Source: Piscinibacter sp.
GTDB lineage: Bacteria > Pseudomonadota > Gammaproteobacteria > Burkholderiales > Burkholderiaceae_C
Assembly: GCA_016706565.1 (NCBI GenBank)
Contig: JADJJI010000013.1
Span: forward strand, 124,001-188,000
Direction: 5' to 3'
DNA: 64,000 nucleotides
Numbering within the stretch: position 1 is the first letter of the stretch; each line of letters opens with the position of its first letter. This document shows, one piece after another, positions 33,597 to 42,313 of this stretch. The notes beneath the pieces are model-generated. The model was not told the origin of the DNA, searched no databases, and saw only the letters and a program-made list of their open reading frames with translations. Position numbers and translations under genes: made by a program.

Positions 33597-34799
33597 TCAG
33601 ACGAAGGATTCATCGGCGCCCAGGTAGCGCCACTGGCCGGCCGGCAGGTCGCCGAGCATCACGCGGCCGATGCGCACGCGCTTCAGGCCGGTCACCTTCA
33701 GGCCGACGGCTTCGCACATGCGGCGGATCTGCCGCTTCTTGCCTTCGACGAGCACGAAGCGCAGCTGGTCGTCGTTGACCCATTCGACGCGTGCCGGCTG
33801 GAGGGCCTCGCCGTCGAGCTCGAGGCCGTGGTTGAGCAGGCGCAGGCCCTCGGCGGAGAGGCGCTCGCCTTCCAGCGGCGCCACGCGCACGAGATACTCC
33901 TTCTCGACCATGCTGTGCTCGCCGATCAGCTGCTTGGCGATGCGGCCGTCCTGCGTGAGCACGAGCAGGCCCACCGAGTCGATGTCCAGCCGACCGGCCG
34001 GCGCGAGGTGGCGGATGTGCTCGCGCTGGAAGGCGAAGTCGGTCGGGTCGTCCGCCCAGCGGTTCTGCGGCGTGACCAGCACGTAGGCGGGCTCGTAGCC
34101 ATCCTCGGCCTGGCCGCTGACGTAGCCGACCGGCTTGTTCAGCAGCACGGTGACACGCTGAGCCTGCTGCGTGCGCGCCCGCTTGTCGATCGTGACCTGC
34201 TGCGTGGGCAGCACGCGGGCACCGAGTTCGGCGACCACTTCGCCATCGACGCGCACCCAGCCCTTGGCGATCCATTCGTCGGCCTCGCGCCGCGAGGCCA
34301 GGCCGAGCTCGCTCATGCGCTTGGACAGGCGCAGGCTGCCGTCGGGGTGGGCCGGGCCTTCGGCGGGCGGCTCGACGACCTTGCGCGGGCGGCCGCTGAA
34401 GGCGGTGTTCGGTGTGCCGGCGGCCACGGGCGCGGCGGGCCTCGGCGGTGCCGGGCGGGCGGGCGGGAGCGGTGCACGGCGATCCGGCGCCGGGCGAGCC
34501 GAGGCGGGGTGCGGCTCGCCCTTGCGTCCCTGTGCGGAACGTGGTGGCGCCGCGCGACCCGGCCCGGGCCGCGGTGGTGCCGAACGGCCGGCAGGGTTCG
34601 GCCGGTCATTGCCCGCAGGCCGGGGCCGCGGTTCGGCAGCGGGCGCCGGACGCTGCGCCTCGCGCTCGGCCCGTTCGGCCTGGGCCTGCGCGAGGGTCGG
34701 GCGCTTGCGCGCGCCGGTGCCGCGCAGCGGCGGGCGGTGGGGAGCGGCCGGGGCTGCCGGCGCGCCGCCGGTCGGCTTCTTCAGCTTGATCGTGGCCAT
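33597..34799 (-). CDS. RsuA/RluB/RluF-family rRNA pseudouridine synthase
   Basis: The 400-residue protein has a Pro/Ala/Arg-rich, probably disordered N-terminus of about 145 residues, an S4 RNA-binding domain ([30 protein letters not shown]) and a pseudouridine synthase domain with the catalytic Asp in [17 protein letters not shown] and the [16 protein letters not shown] motif. The order of motifs looks closest to RluF, but the exact uridine in 23S rRNA cannot be assigned. The ATG at 34799 is preferred over a GTG two codons upstream. The JmjC gene follows after 6 bases. Confidence 0.9.
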   Translation of the reverse strand: MATIKLKKPTGGAPAAPAAPHRPPLRGTGARKRPTLAQAQAERAEREAQRPAPAAEPRPRPAGNDRPNPAGRSAPPRPGPGRAAPPRSAQGRKGEPHPASARPAPDRRAPLPPARPAPPRPAAPVAAGTPNTAFSGRPRKVVEPPAEGPAHPDGSLRLSKRMSELGLASRREADEWIAKGWVRVDGEVVAELGARVLPTQQVTIDKRARTQQAQRVTVLLNKPVGYVSGQAEDGYEPAYVLVTPQNRWADDPTDFAFQREHIRHLAPAGRLDIDSVGLLVLTQDGRIAKQLIGEHSMVEKEYLVRVAPLEGERLSAEGLRLLNHGLELDGEALQPARVEWVNDDQLRFVLVEGKKRQIRRMCEAVGLKVTGLKRVRIGRVMLGDLPAGQWRYLGADESFV

Positions 34800-34823
34800 G
34801 GCCACGATTGGACCATGCCGCGC

Positions 34824-35678
34824 TCAGCTGCCCAAACCGAACAGGTCACGCAAGGCGTCGCGGTACAGCGCCTGCCCGACACCATTGGTGCTGTAGTGCG
34901 TGCCGCCCTCGACGAGCACGAAGCGCTTCGGCCCGGGTGCCCGCTCGTACAGCGCGCGGCCCAGCTCGGGGCGGATCAGCGAATCCGCGCTGCCGTGCAC
35001 CACCAGGATCGGCACGCGAACCTTGGCGATCTTCTGCGCCGAATCGAAGCGCTGCGTGATCAGCGGCCCGACCGGCAACCAGCCCCACTTGAAGCTTCGG
35101 AACACGTCGGGGATGGAGGTGAAGGTGCCTTCGACGATCAGCCCGCGCGCATCGTCGACCTCGCCGGCGAGCTGAACCGCGATGGCGCCACCCAGCGAGT
35201 GGCCGAAGATGTAGCGCGGCCGCTGCGGCTGCTCGCGCGCCAGCCAGTCCCAGGCGGCGCGGGCGTCCTCCAGCACGCCGGCCTCGGAGGGCAGCTCGGC
35301 GCTGCTCTGGCCGAAACCGCGGTAGTCGAGCGCGAGCACGGCGAATCCGAGGTCGTGCATGTTGCGGATACGGAAGTGGCTGCCCCACACGTTGCGGCGC
35401 GCGCCGTGCAGGTACAGCAGCACCGGCGCATCGGCCCGCGGCTGCGCCAGCCACAGCGCGTGCAGGCGCAGCGGGTTGCCGCTCTCGGCGGAGCGGTGCT
35501 CGATCCAGACGTCCTGCAAGCCCTCGGCGTTCGACGGCAGCCAGGCCGGCTGGCCGGCGGAGGGCTGGAAGATCCATTGCCGCTGCTTCTCGTCGAGCGT
35601 GGCGCAGCCGGCCAGCAGGGCGGCCAGCAGGAGCAGGCTGGCCAGTGGCCAGCGCAGCAGGGTCATCGGTCGGGGCAT
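34824..35678 (-). CDS. Alpha/beta hydrolase lipoprotein
   Basis: The 284-residue protein has a lipoprotein signal peptide with lipobox LLAGC and an alpha/beta hydrolase domain: LYLHGARRNVWGSHFR oxyanion region, LDYRGFGQSS, nucleophile elbow GHSLGG, acid in HGSADSLI and histidine in EGGTHYSTN. It should be a membrane-anchored periplasmic esterase or peptidase-like enzyme. Neither start, ATG at 35678 or ATG at 35666, has a clear ribosome site; the first is used. It lies 31 bases downstream of mutL on the same strand. Confidence 0.85.
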   Translation of the reverse strand: MPRPMTLLRWPLASLLLLAALLAGCATLDEKQRQWIFQPSAGQPAWLPSNAEGLQDVWIEHRSAESGNPLRLHALWLAQPRADAPVLLYLHGARRNVWGSHFRIRNMHDLGFAVLALDYRGFGQSSAELPSEAGVLEDARAAWDWLAREQPQRPRYIFGHSLGGAIAVQLAGEVDDARGLIVEGTFTSIPDVFRSFKWGWLPVGPLITQRFDSAQKIAKVRVPILVVHGSADSLIRPELGRALYERAPGPKRFVLVEGGTHYSTNGVGQALYRDALRDLFGLGS

Positions 35679-35709
35679 GGGCAACAGAGCGTGGCGCGGG
35701 TGCGAAAGT

Positions 35710-37506
35710 TCAACGACCGCGCCAGAACAATGCGTCGAGTTCTTTCAGCGTCACCTGCCGCCAAGTGGGCCGGCCGTGGTTGCACTGGTCGGCGCGTTCG
35801 GTGGCTTCCATGTCGCGCAGCAGGGCGTTCATCTCCTCCAGCGTCAGCTGGCGGTTGGCACGCACCGCGCCGTGGCAGGCCATCGTCGACAGGATCTCGT
35901 GCTGCGCGCGCTGGATGACGTTGCTCGCGTCGTACTGCGCCAGTTCGGCCAGCACGCTGCGCGCGAGCTCGACCACGTCGCCGCCGGCCAGCGCCGCCGG
36001 GCGCGCGCGCACCGCCAGCACGGCGGGCGACAGCGGCGCCACGTCCAGGCCCAGCCGGCGCAGCGTGTCGGCCCGCTGCTCGGCGGTGGCGATCTCCTGC
36101 GCCGTGGCGGCGAAGGTGGCGGGAATCAGCAGCGGCTGCGACTCGATCGCCTTGTCGTCCAGGCTGGCCTTCAGCCGCTCGTAGACGATGCGCTCGTGCG
36201 CCGCGTGCATGTCGACGACGACCAGGCCCTGCGCGTTCTCGGCCAGGATGTAGATGCCGGCCACCTGCGCGAGCGCCTTGCCCAGCGGCCAGTCGCCGCT
36301 GGCGGATACCGGCGAGGCTGTCGACACCGGCGCGGCTGCAGCCCACGCCGGCGGCGCCTCCTGTGCGAACAGCACCGCGGCCTGCTGCAGGCCGAGCGAG
36401 GCTTGTTGCATCGGCGGCGCGCTCCAGGGGCGCGGCGAAGGCATGAACGCACCCGACGCGGCGGCGTCGGCGGGCACGGCCTGTGGCGTGGCTTCGCCGG
36501 CTCGCGAGATCGCCAGCGCGCCGTCGACCGCGCGGCGCACCGCCTGGTGCACCTCGCGCGCATCGCGGAAGCGCACCTCGATCTTGGTCGGGTGCACGTT
36601 GACGTCGACACGCTCCGGCGCGATGTCGATGAACAACACGTAGCTCGGCTGGCGAGCGCCGTGCAGCACGTCTTCGTAGGCCGAGCGCACGCCGTGGGCG
36701 ATCAGCCGGTCGCGCACGAAGCGGCCGTTGACGTAGACGTACTGCTGGTCGGCGCGCGAGCGTGCCGCCTCGGGCAGGCCGGCGCGGCCATGGATGCGCA
36801 TCGGTCCCAGCTCCATCGCCACCTCGCGGCTGGCGTCGACGAACTCGTCATCGAGCACGTCGCGCAGGCGCTGCGCCGGCGTGGCACGGCGCCATTGTTG
36901 CGAGAGCTTGCCGTCGTGCCAGACGGTGAAGCCCACGTCGGGCCGCGTCAGTGCATGGCGGCGCACCGCCTCGATGCAGTGCGCCAGCTCGGTGGCCTCG
37001 GTCTTGAGGAACTTGCGGCGTGCCGGCGTGGCGAAGAACAGCTCGCGCACCTCGACGCTGGTGCCCACCGCCCGCGCGGCCGGCGTCAGCTCGCCGGAGC
37101 GCGCCTCCAGGCGCTGCGCGTGCGGCGCGTCGGCGGTGCGGCTGGCGATCGCCAGCTCGGCCACCGAGGCGATGGCGGCCAGCGCCTCGCCGCGAAAGCC
37201 CATCGTCGCCACGTTCTCCAGGTCGACCAGCGAGGCGATCTTGCTCGTCGCATGCCGGCGCAGCGCCAGCGGCAGTTCGGCGGCAGGGATGCCGCTGCCG
37301 TCGTCCTCGACCAGGATGGCGCGGATGCCGCCGGCCGTCAGGCGCACCGTGACCTCGGTGGCGCCGGCGTCGAGCGCGTTGTCGACCAGCTCGCGCACCA
37401 CCGAGGCCGGGCGTTCCACCACCTCGCCGGCGGCGATCTGGCTGACCAGTTCATCCGGCAGCTCGCGGATGGGTCGGCGCGGGAGGGTGTCGACGACGGC
37501 GCTCAT
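35710..37506 (-). CDS. mutL: DNA mismatch repair protein MutL, endonuclease-type
   Basis: The 598-residue protein has the GHKL ATPase with AAGEVVERPASVVRELVDNALDAGA, EDDGSGIP and TMGFRGEALAAI, and the transducer domain with NVHPTKIEVRF. The C-terminal domain carries DMHAAHERIVYE, which fits the endonuclease motif DQHA-x2-E-x4-E except for Met at the second position, plus ACHGAVRAN, CNHGRPTW and the final FWR. These are absent from E. coli MutL and typical of MutL proteins that nick DNA themselves where no MutH exists. It acts with MutS after replication. The ATG at 37506 starts just before RRPIRELPDELVSQIAAGEV. Confidence 0.96.
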   Translation of the reverse strand: MSAVVDTLPRRPIRELPDELVSQIAAGEVVERPASVVRELVDNALDAGATEVTVRLTAGGIRAILVEDDGSGIPAAELPLALRRHATSKIASLVDLENVATMGFRGEALAAIASVAELAIASRTADAPHAQRLEARSGELTPAARAVGTSVEVRELFFATPARRKFLKTEATELAHCIEAVRRHALTRPDVGFTVWHDGKLSQQWRRATPAQRLRDVLDDEFVDASREVAMELGPMRIHGRAGLPEAARSRADQQYVYVNGRFVRDRLIAHGVRSAYEDVLHGARQPSYVLFIDIAPERVDVNVHPTKIEVRFRDAREVHQAVRRAVDGALAISRAGEATPQAVPADAAASGAFMPSPRPWSAPPMQQASLGLQQAAVLFAQEAPPAWAAAAPVSTASPVSASGDWPLGKALAQVAGIYILAENAQGLVVVDMHAAHERIVYERLKASLDDKAIESQPLLIPATFAATAQEIATAEQRADTLRRLGLDVAPLSPAVLAVRARPAALAGGDVVELARSVLAELAQYDASNVIQRAQHEILSTMACHGAVRANRQLTLEEMNALLRDMEATERADQCNHGRPTWRQVTLKELDALFWRGR

Positions 37507-37546
37507 GCGGGCATTGTAGGAAGGCCGCCCCTGATAATCGCCGCCC

Positions 37547-38188
37547 ATGGACATCGTGGCCTTCCTGATCGACTTCATCCTGCACGTCGACGTGCACCTC
37601 GCCAACTTCGTTCAGGCCTACGGGACCTGGGTGTATGCGCTGCTGTTCGTCATCATCTTCGTCGAGACCGGCGTGGTGGTGATGCCCTTCCTGCCCGGCG
37701 ACTCGCTGCTCTTCGTGGTCGGTGCGCTGTGCGGCGCGGGGCTGATGAGCCTGCCGCTGTCGATCGGGCTGCTGATCGCCGCGGCGATCCTGGGCAACCA
37801 GTGCAACTACGCCATCGGCCGCCACTTCGGGCCCAAGGTCTTCCAGTGGGAGGATTCGCGCTTCTTCAACAAGCGGGCCTTCGAGCAGGCCCATGCCTTC
37901 TACGAGAAGTACGGTGGCATCACCATCGTCGCGGCGCGCTTCATGCCCTTCCTGCGCACCTTCGCTCCCTTCGTGGCCGGCGTGGCGCAGATGACGCGCA
38001 GCAAGTTCACCTTCTACGACGTCAGCGGCGCCGTGCTGTGGGTCGGCGGCGTCACGCTGGCCGGTTACCTGTTCGGCAACATCCCGTGGGTGAAGGAGAA
38101 CCTCGACAAGATCATCTGGTCGGCCATCCTGCTGCCCGGCCTGGTGGTGATCTTCGGCGCGTGGAAGGCGCGCCGCGCCGCCGCCTGA
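37547..38188 (+). CDS. DedA-family membrane protein
   Basis: The 213-residue protein has the DedA/VTT layout: the ETGVVVMPFLPGDSLLF re-entrant segment, GNQCNYAIGRHFG, and the basic motif AARFMPFLRTFAPFVAGVAQM. DedA proteins support membrane homeostasis, and some are undecaprenyl-phosphate flippases. It diverges from mutL by 40 bases and converges on an esterase gene, whose stop codon directly abuts its own (TGATCA at 38186-38191). Confidence 0.93.
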   Translation: MDIVAFLIDFILHVDVHLANFVQAYGTWVYALLFVIIFVETGVVVMPFLPGDSLLFVVGALCGAGLMSLPLSIGLLIAAAILGNQCNYAIGRHFGPKVFQWEDSRFFNKRAFEQAHAFYEKYGGITIVAARFMPFLRTFAPFVAGVAQMTRSKFTFYDVSGAVLWVGGVTLAGYLFGNIPWVKENLDKIIWSAILLPGLVVIFGAWKARRAAA

Positions 38189-39130
38189 TCAGTTGCGCAG
38201 CGCGTGGCGCAGCGCGGCGGCGCACAGCTGCACCGCGGTGTTCGCCTCGTCGAGCACCTTGCCCATCAGGATGAAGCCGTGGATCTGCCGCTCGAAGCAC
38301 AGGTGCGAGGCGCGGTTGCCGGCGTCGGTGAGCCGCTGTGCATAGGCCAGGCCTTCGTCGCGAAGCGGGTCGTAGCCGGCGGTGAGCACCAAGGCCGGCG
38401 GCAGGCCCGACAGGTCGGTGTGCAGCAGCGGCGAGGCGCGCCAGTCGGCATAGTGCGCCGGCTCGGGGATGTAGTGGCCGGTGAAGTAGGCCATCGTGTC
38501 GGTGGTCAGCAGGTAGCCCTGGCCATTGCTCTGGTGCGACGGCGCCGTGCGGTGCTGGTCGGTGGCCGGGTAGATGAGCAGCTGGTAGGCCAGCGGCAGC
38601 GTGCCCGCGTCGCGCGCCGCGATCGCCACCACCGCGGCCAGGTTGCCACCGGCGCTGTCGCCGCCCACGGCGATGCGGCTCGCATCGATGCCCAGCGTCG
38701 CGGCCTCGCGATGCACCCATGCCAGCGCGGCGATGGAGTCGTCCACCGCAGCCGGGAAGCGATGCTCCGGCGCCAGCCGGTAGTCCACCGAAACCACGGC
38801 GCAGCCCGAGTGGTTGGCGAGCTCGCGGCACAGCGTGTCGTGCGTGTCCAGATCGCCGATCACCCAGCCGCCGCCGTGGTAGTAGACGAGCGCGGGCAGT
38901 GCTTCGCCTGGCGCGCTGCCCAGCGGCCGGTACAGGCGCAGAGGGATGGGCCCGTGCGGCCCGTCGGCCTGCAGCTCGCGCAGCTCGCCCACCCGGGGTG
39001 GATCGGGCTGCGTGAAGCTGCGGCGGTCGCGGTAGATGGCGCGCGCTTCGGCGGGCGTGAGCGTGTGGGTCGGCGGCACGCCGCGTTCGGCGATCAGGTC
39101 GAGCAGGGCGCGTGCGTGGGGGTGGAGCAT
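38189..39130 (-). CDS. Hormone-sensitive-lipase-family esterase
   Basis: The 313-residue enzyme has the HSL family signatures YYHGGGWVIGDLDTHD (oxyanion HGGG) and nucleophile elbow GGDSAGGNLAAV, with the late acid in GYDPLRDEG and histidine in QIHGFI. No signal peptide is present, so it should act in the cytoplasm on short-chain esters. The ATG at 39130 is used because longer starts add non-conserved residues. It follows the haem-HAMP gene by 46 bases. Confidence 0.93.
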   Translation of the reverse strand: MLHPHARALLDLIAERGVPPTHTLTPAEARAIYRDRRSFTQPDPPRVGELRELQADGPHGPIPLRLYRPLGSAPGEALPALVYYHGGGWVIGDLDTHDTLCRELANHSGCAVVSVDYRLAPEHRFPAAVDDSIAALAWVHREAATLGIDASRIAVGGDSAGGNLAAVVAIAARDAGTLPLAYQLLIYPATDQHRTAPSHQSNGQGYLLTTDTMAYFTGHYIPEPAHYADWRASPLLHTDLSGLPPALVLTAGYDPLRDEGLAYAQRLTDAGNRASHLCFERQIHGFILMGKVLDEANTAVQLCAAALRHALRN

Positions 39131-39176
39131 CGTGGTGGCGGTGAGCGGGTGTGGAACGAGATGATGCCCGAGCGCG

Positions 39177-40403
39177 TCAGCCGGCCGCCGCACCCTGGCG
39201 CCCGGCCTGGATGCGCTGCAGCACGCGCTGGCCCGATTCGGCCACCGACTGCATCGTGGCCTCGAGCAGCGCCATTTCGCGCAACGATTGCGCGAAAGCC
39301 TGGTACTCGGCGGATTGGGACTGCGCCACCTGCACCGGCGGTGCGGCCTGCTGCAGTGCGCGGGCCACGTTGTCGAAGCGTTCGCGCAGCAGGCCGAGTT
39401 GCTCTCGCAGCGCAGGCGACGAGGCGGCGGGAAGGCCGCCGCCGGCGCTCGCCCGATCGAGCATCTGCATCAGCACGTCGAAGGCGCCGGCTTCGCGCGC
39501 CACCACCATTTGCGTGTCCAGGCCGCGCTGGGCGCCGTCTCCCAGAGCGTGGAGCGCGCGGTTGCGCAGCCCGTCGAGCTGACGCTCGAGATGGCGGTTC
39601 AGCGCGCCGAGCCGCTCGCCCACCCTGACCACCTCGCTGAGGATCTTGTCGAGGTCGTGCACGATCAGCGAGATGCGGTCGAGAAAGTGATTCAGGTCCT
39701 GCGCCAGCTCGCCGAACTCGTCTTCGGTCTTGACGCTGGCGCGCGGAGAGAGGTCCATCACGCCCTTGGCCAGCGCGGCCACCGTCGTGCGCAGCGACAG
39801 CAGCGGCTCCATGCGCACCTTCAGCAGCAGGAGCAGCACGATGGTGTGGGCGAGGATCTTCAGGCTCAGCGCGCCTGCCGTCAGGCGCACTTCCTGCCAC
39901 CACACCGCCTCCTTGCGCGCCAGGTAGCTGCGTACCGTGACCGTGCCCAGCACGTCGCCGACCTTGGCCTTCACGTGGCAGCCGAGGCAGAACTGCTCGG
40001 CGGTCAGCGACACGCTGGCCTGCTGGTGCGCGCCGGGCGGCCAGCGCGCCTTCAGGCCTTGCGCCTCCATGCCACGCGATGCCTTCATCGACTCGATGGT
40101 GACCTCCGCAGGCTCCACGGCGATCGACAGCCCGAGGTCGTCGTAGTTCCGGTTCAGGATCGGGTAGACGGTCTGCGCCGCCGTGGGGCCGCCGGAATTC
40201 AGCATGATCGACCTGATGTCGTTGGCCAGCTGCGAGGCCGCGCGGTCGACGCGAGCCGGCTCGGCATGGCGGAAGTCGTAGACCAGGGCGCCGTAGCGGA
40301 TCCCCATCTCCACGCCGGCCACGGCGATCAGGATCAGGAAGAAGTCCCTGATCATGTGGAACACGAAGGACTGCTCGAACCGACCGATACTGCCTGTCTT
40401 CAT
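39177..40403 (-). CDS. c-haem Tll0287-like (DUF3365) HAMP membrane protein with no output domain
   Basis: The 408-residue protein has a first helix (about 18-38), a periplasmic domain with the haem-binding motif CLGCH (139-143), a second helix (about 180-196), a HAMP domain (about 197-250), and a cytoplasmic region of long helices with no kinase, methyl-accepting, GGDEF or other known output domain. The N-terminal part resembles Tll0287-like haem domains, which sense redox state or gas. The Gln- and Arg-rich C-terminus looks like a coiled coil. The gene stands between an esterase gene and amiC. It may signal through partners or structural coupling; the role is unknown. Confidence 0.75.
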   Translation of the reverse strand: MKTGSIGRFEQSFVFHMIRDFFLILIAVAGVEMGIRYGALVYDFRHAEPARVDRAASQLANDIRSIMLNSGGPTAAQTVYPILNRNYDDLGLSIAVEPAEVTIESMKASRGMEAQGLKARWPPGAHQQASVSLTAEQFCLGCHVKAKVGDVLGTVTVRSYLARKEAVWWQEVRLTAGALSLKILAHTIVLLLLLKVRMEPLLSLRTTVAALAKGVMDLSPRASVKTEDEFGELAQDLNHFLDRISLIVHDLDKILSEVVRVGERLGALNRHLERQLDGLRNRALHALGDGAQRGLDTQMVVAREAGAFDVLMQMLDRASAGGGLPAASSPALREQLGLLRERFDNVARALQQAAPPVQVAQSQSAEYQAFAQSLREMALLEATMQSVAESGQRVLQRIQAGRQGAAAG

Positions 40404-40450
40404 CGAGTCGCTCCCTGGCGCGCCTTACTGCTGGCGCGTGCCCGATGGGA

Positions 40451-41778
40451 TCACAACTGGCGGGTTCGCGCCAGAGGTGGATTGCGGGCGAAGTAGCGGG
40501 CGATACCCGCCACCAGCGCGTCGACCAGCTTCGACTGGTAAGCCGGGTCGCGCAGCTTGGACTCTTCCTCGGGATTCGAGATGAACGCCGTCTCGACCAG
40601 GATGGACGGAATGTCAGGCGCCTTCAGCACCGCGAAGCCGGCCTGCTCGACACGCGCCTTGTGCAGCTTGCCGACCTTGCCGATCTGGCCCAGCACCTCG
40701 CTGCCGAGCTTCATGCTGTCCTTGATCTGGGCCGTGGTGCTCATGTCGAGCAGGGTGCGCATCACGTCGGCGTGGCGGTTCTTCACGTTGATGCCGCCCA
40801 CGATGTCGGCGGCGTTCTCCTTGTCGGCCATCCAGCGCGCCGCGCTGCTCGACGCGCCGCCCTGGCTGAGCGCGAACACCGAGGCGCCGCGCGCCTGCGG
40901 CGTGAAGAAGGCATCGGCATGCAGCGACACGAACAGGTCGGCCTGCACACGCCGCGCCTTGCGCACGCGCTCCTGCAGCGGCACGAAGAAGTCGGCGTCG
41001 CGCGTGAGCATCACGCGCATGCCGGCACGGCGTTGAGCTTGTCGCGCAGCTGCAGCGCGATGGCCAGCACCACGTCCTTCTCGCGCAGGCCGCTGGGGCC
41101 GATGGCGCCGGGGTCTTCGCCGCCATGGCCGGGGTCGAGCGCGACGACGATCAGCCGGTCGATCTTGCCCTTGGACAGCGCCGGCGGTTCCTTGGGCGCG
41201 GGCGTCTGCAGGCTCGGTGCCGAGGCCGGCGGCTTCGCGCCCGGTGGCCGCTCGACGCGGCCGATGAACTCGCCCAGCGCGTCCTGCACGGCCTGCGCGG
41301 CCTGCTGCTCGGCGACTTCCTTCTCGTGGATCAGCGCGAGCAGCGGATCGCGTTCCTTCACGGGGTACAGGTCGAACACCATGCGGTGCTGGTAGGCGGC
41401 CACCGGCGGCAGCGTGAAGAGCTGCGGCGCACTCGCCTGTTTCAGGTCGATCACCAGGCGCACCACGCGCGGCTGGTTCTGGCCGACACGCACGCCCTCG
41501 ATGAAGGGGTCGTCGGAGCGCACCTTTCCGACGATCTCGCGCAGGGCGGGGCTGAGCTCCAGGCCGTCGATGTCGATCACCAGGCGCTGCGGGTTGGCGG
41601 CGAGGAAGTGCTTCTCCGACAGCGGCGTGTCGGATTCGATGGTCACGCGCGTGTAGTCGTCGGCCGGCCACACGCGCACTGCGACGATGGTGGCGCCGCG
41701 TGCGATCTGTGCCGCGCCGAGCGTCAGCACCAGCGAGCCCATGGCGCGGATCGCCTGGCGGCGCGACGGGCCGCTCAT
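40451..41778 (-). pseudogene. amiC: N-acetylmuramoyl-L-alanine amidase AmiC, one-base frameshift
   Basis: The first part (41778-41011) has a Tat signal ([10 protein letters not shown]), an AMIN domain and the start of the amidase-3 domain [15 protein letters not shown]. Just after LNAVP it hits a stop in the wrong frame. The sequence continues in another frame with [29 protein letters not shown] and the Glu motif SILVETAFISNPEEE, ending at 40451. One missing base near 41022-41023 (GCCGGC where GCCCGGC is expected) explains it; adding it gives 442 residues, a normal length. The enzyme splits septal peptidoglycan for cell separation. It is annotated as broken, but a sequencing error is likely. 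Confidence 0.85.
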
Positions 41779-41848
41779 CCGTGCCCCCAGGTCGCTTCGC
41801 GCCCGCCCCCCGAGGGGGTGAGCCGGCTTGGGGCGGCCCGGCACCGGC

Positions 41849-42313
41849 TCATGGCAGCAGCTCCAGGCCGAGCGGCGTGCAGGCGGCCAGCGTCACGCGC
41901 CGTGTTTCGGCCTCGAGCGGCTCGATGTCCACGCGCAGGTCGGGCGCCGGCAGCAGGCCCTCGGCCTTCTCGGGCCACTCGGCGAGCTTCAGGCCCGGGC
42001 TGGCGAAGATGTCGCGAAAGCCCGCGTCCTCCCACTCCTGCGGGTCGTTGAAGCGGTAGAAGTCGAAGTGCCAGACGCTGCCGCCGGGCAGGTCGTAGGG
42101 CTCCATCACCGCGTAGGTCGGGCTCTTCACGCGGCCAGCCACGCCCAGCGCGTGCAGCAGGTGGCGCGCGAAGGTCGTCTTGCCGGCGCCCAGCGGGCCG
42201 TGCAGTTCGATGAAGGCCTTGCGCAGCGGCGGCAGGGCGGCCAGCGATCGCGCGGTGGCGTCGCAGTCGGCCTCGGTGGCCCAATGCAGCGTGCGGCTTC
42301 CTAGAATCGTCAA
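41849..42313 (-). CDS. tsaE: tRNA threonylcarbamoyladenosine synthesis ATPase TsaE
   Basis: The 154-residue protein has the P-loop [17 protein letters not shown], the [12 protein letters not shown] segment, and the [18 protein letters not shown] and [11 protein letters not shown] motifs, all typical of TsaE. It powers the TsaB-TsaD complex that makes t6A37 in tRNAs reading ANN codons. No ATG exists before the conserved region; the TTG at 42313 gives [11 protein letters not shown] and a normal length. That TTG directly abuts the ATG of the divergent queG gene. amiC follows downstream, a pairing often seen in proteobacteria. Confidence 0.92.
   Translation of the reverse strand: MTILGSRTLHWATEADCDATARSLAALPPLRKAFIELHGPLGAGKTTFARHLLHALGVAGRVKSPTYAVMEPYDLPGGSVWHFDFYRFNDPQEWEDAGFRDIFASPGLKLAEWPEKAEGLLPAPDLRVDIEPLEAETRRVTLAACTPLGLELLP
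42302..42307 (+). promoter_or_regulatory. Candidate -10 element of queG
   Basis: TAGAAT ends 6 bases before the queG ATG at 42314, which puts the predicted transcription start on or next to the start codon. No good -35 is seen 16-18 bases upstream. It lies inside the first codons of the divergent tsaE. Confidence 0.35.
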
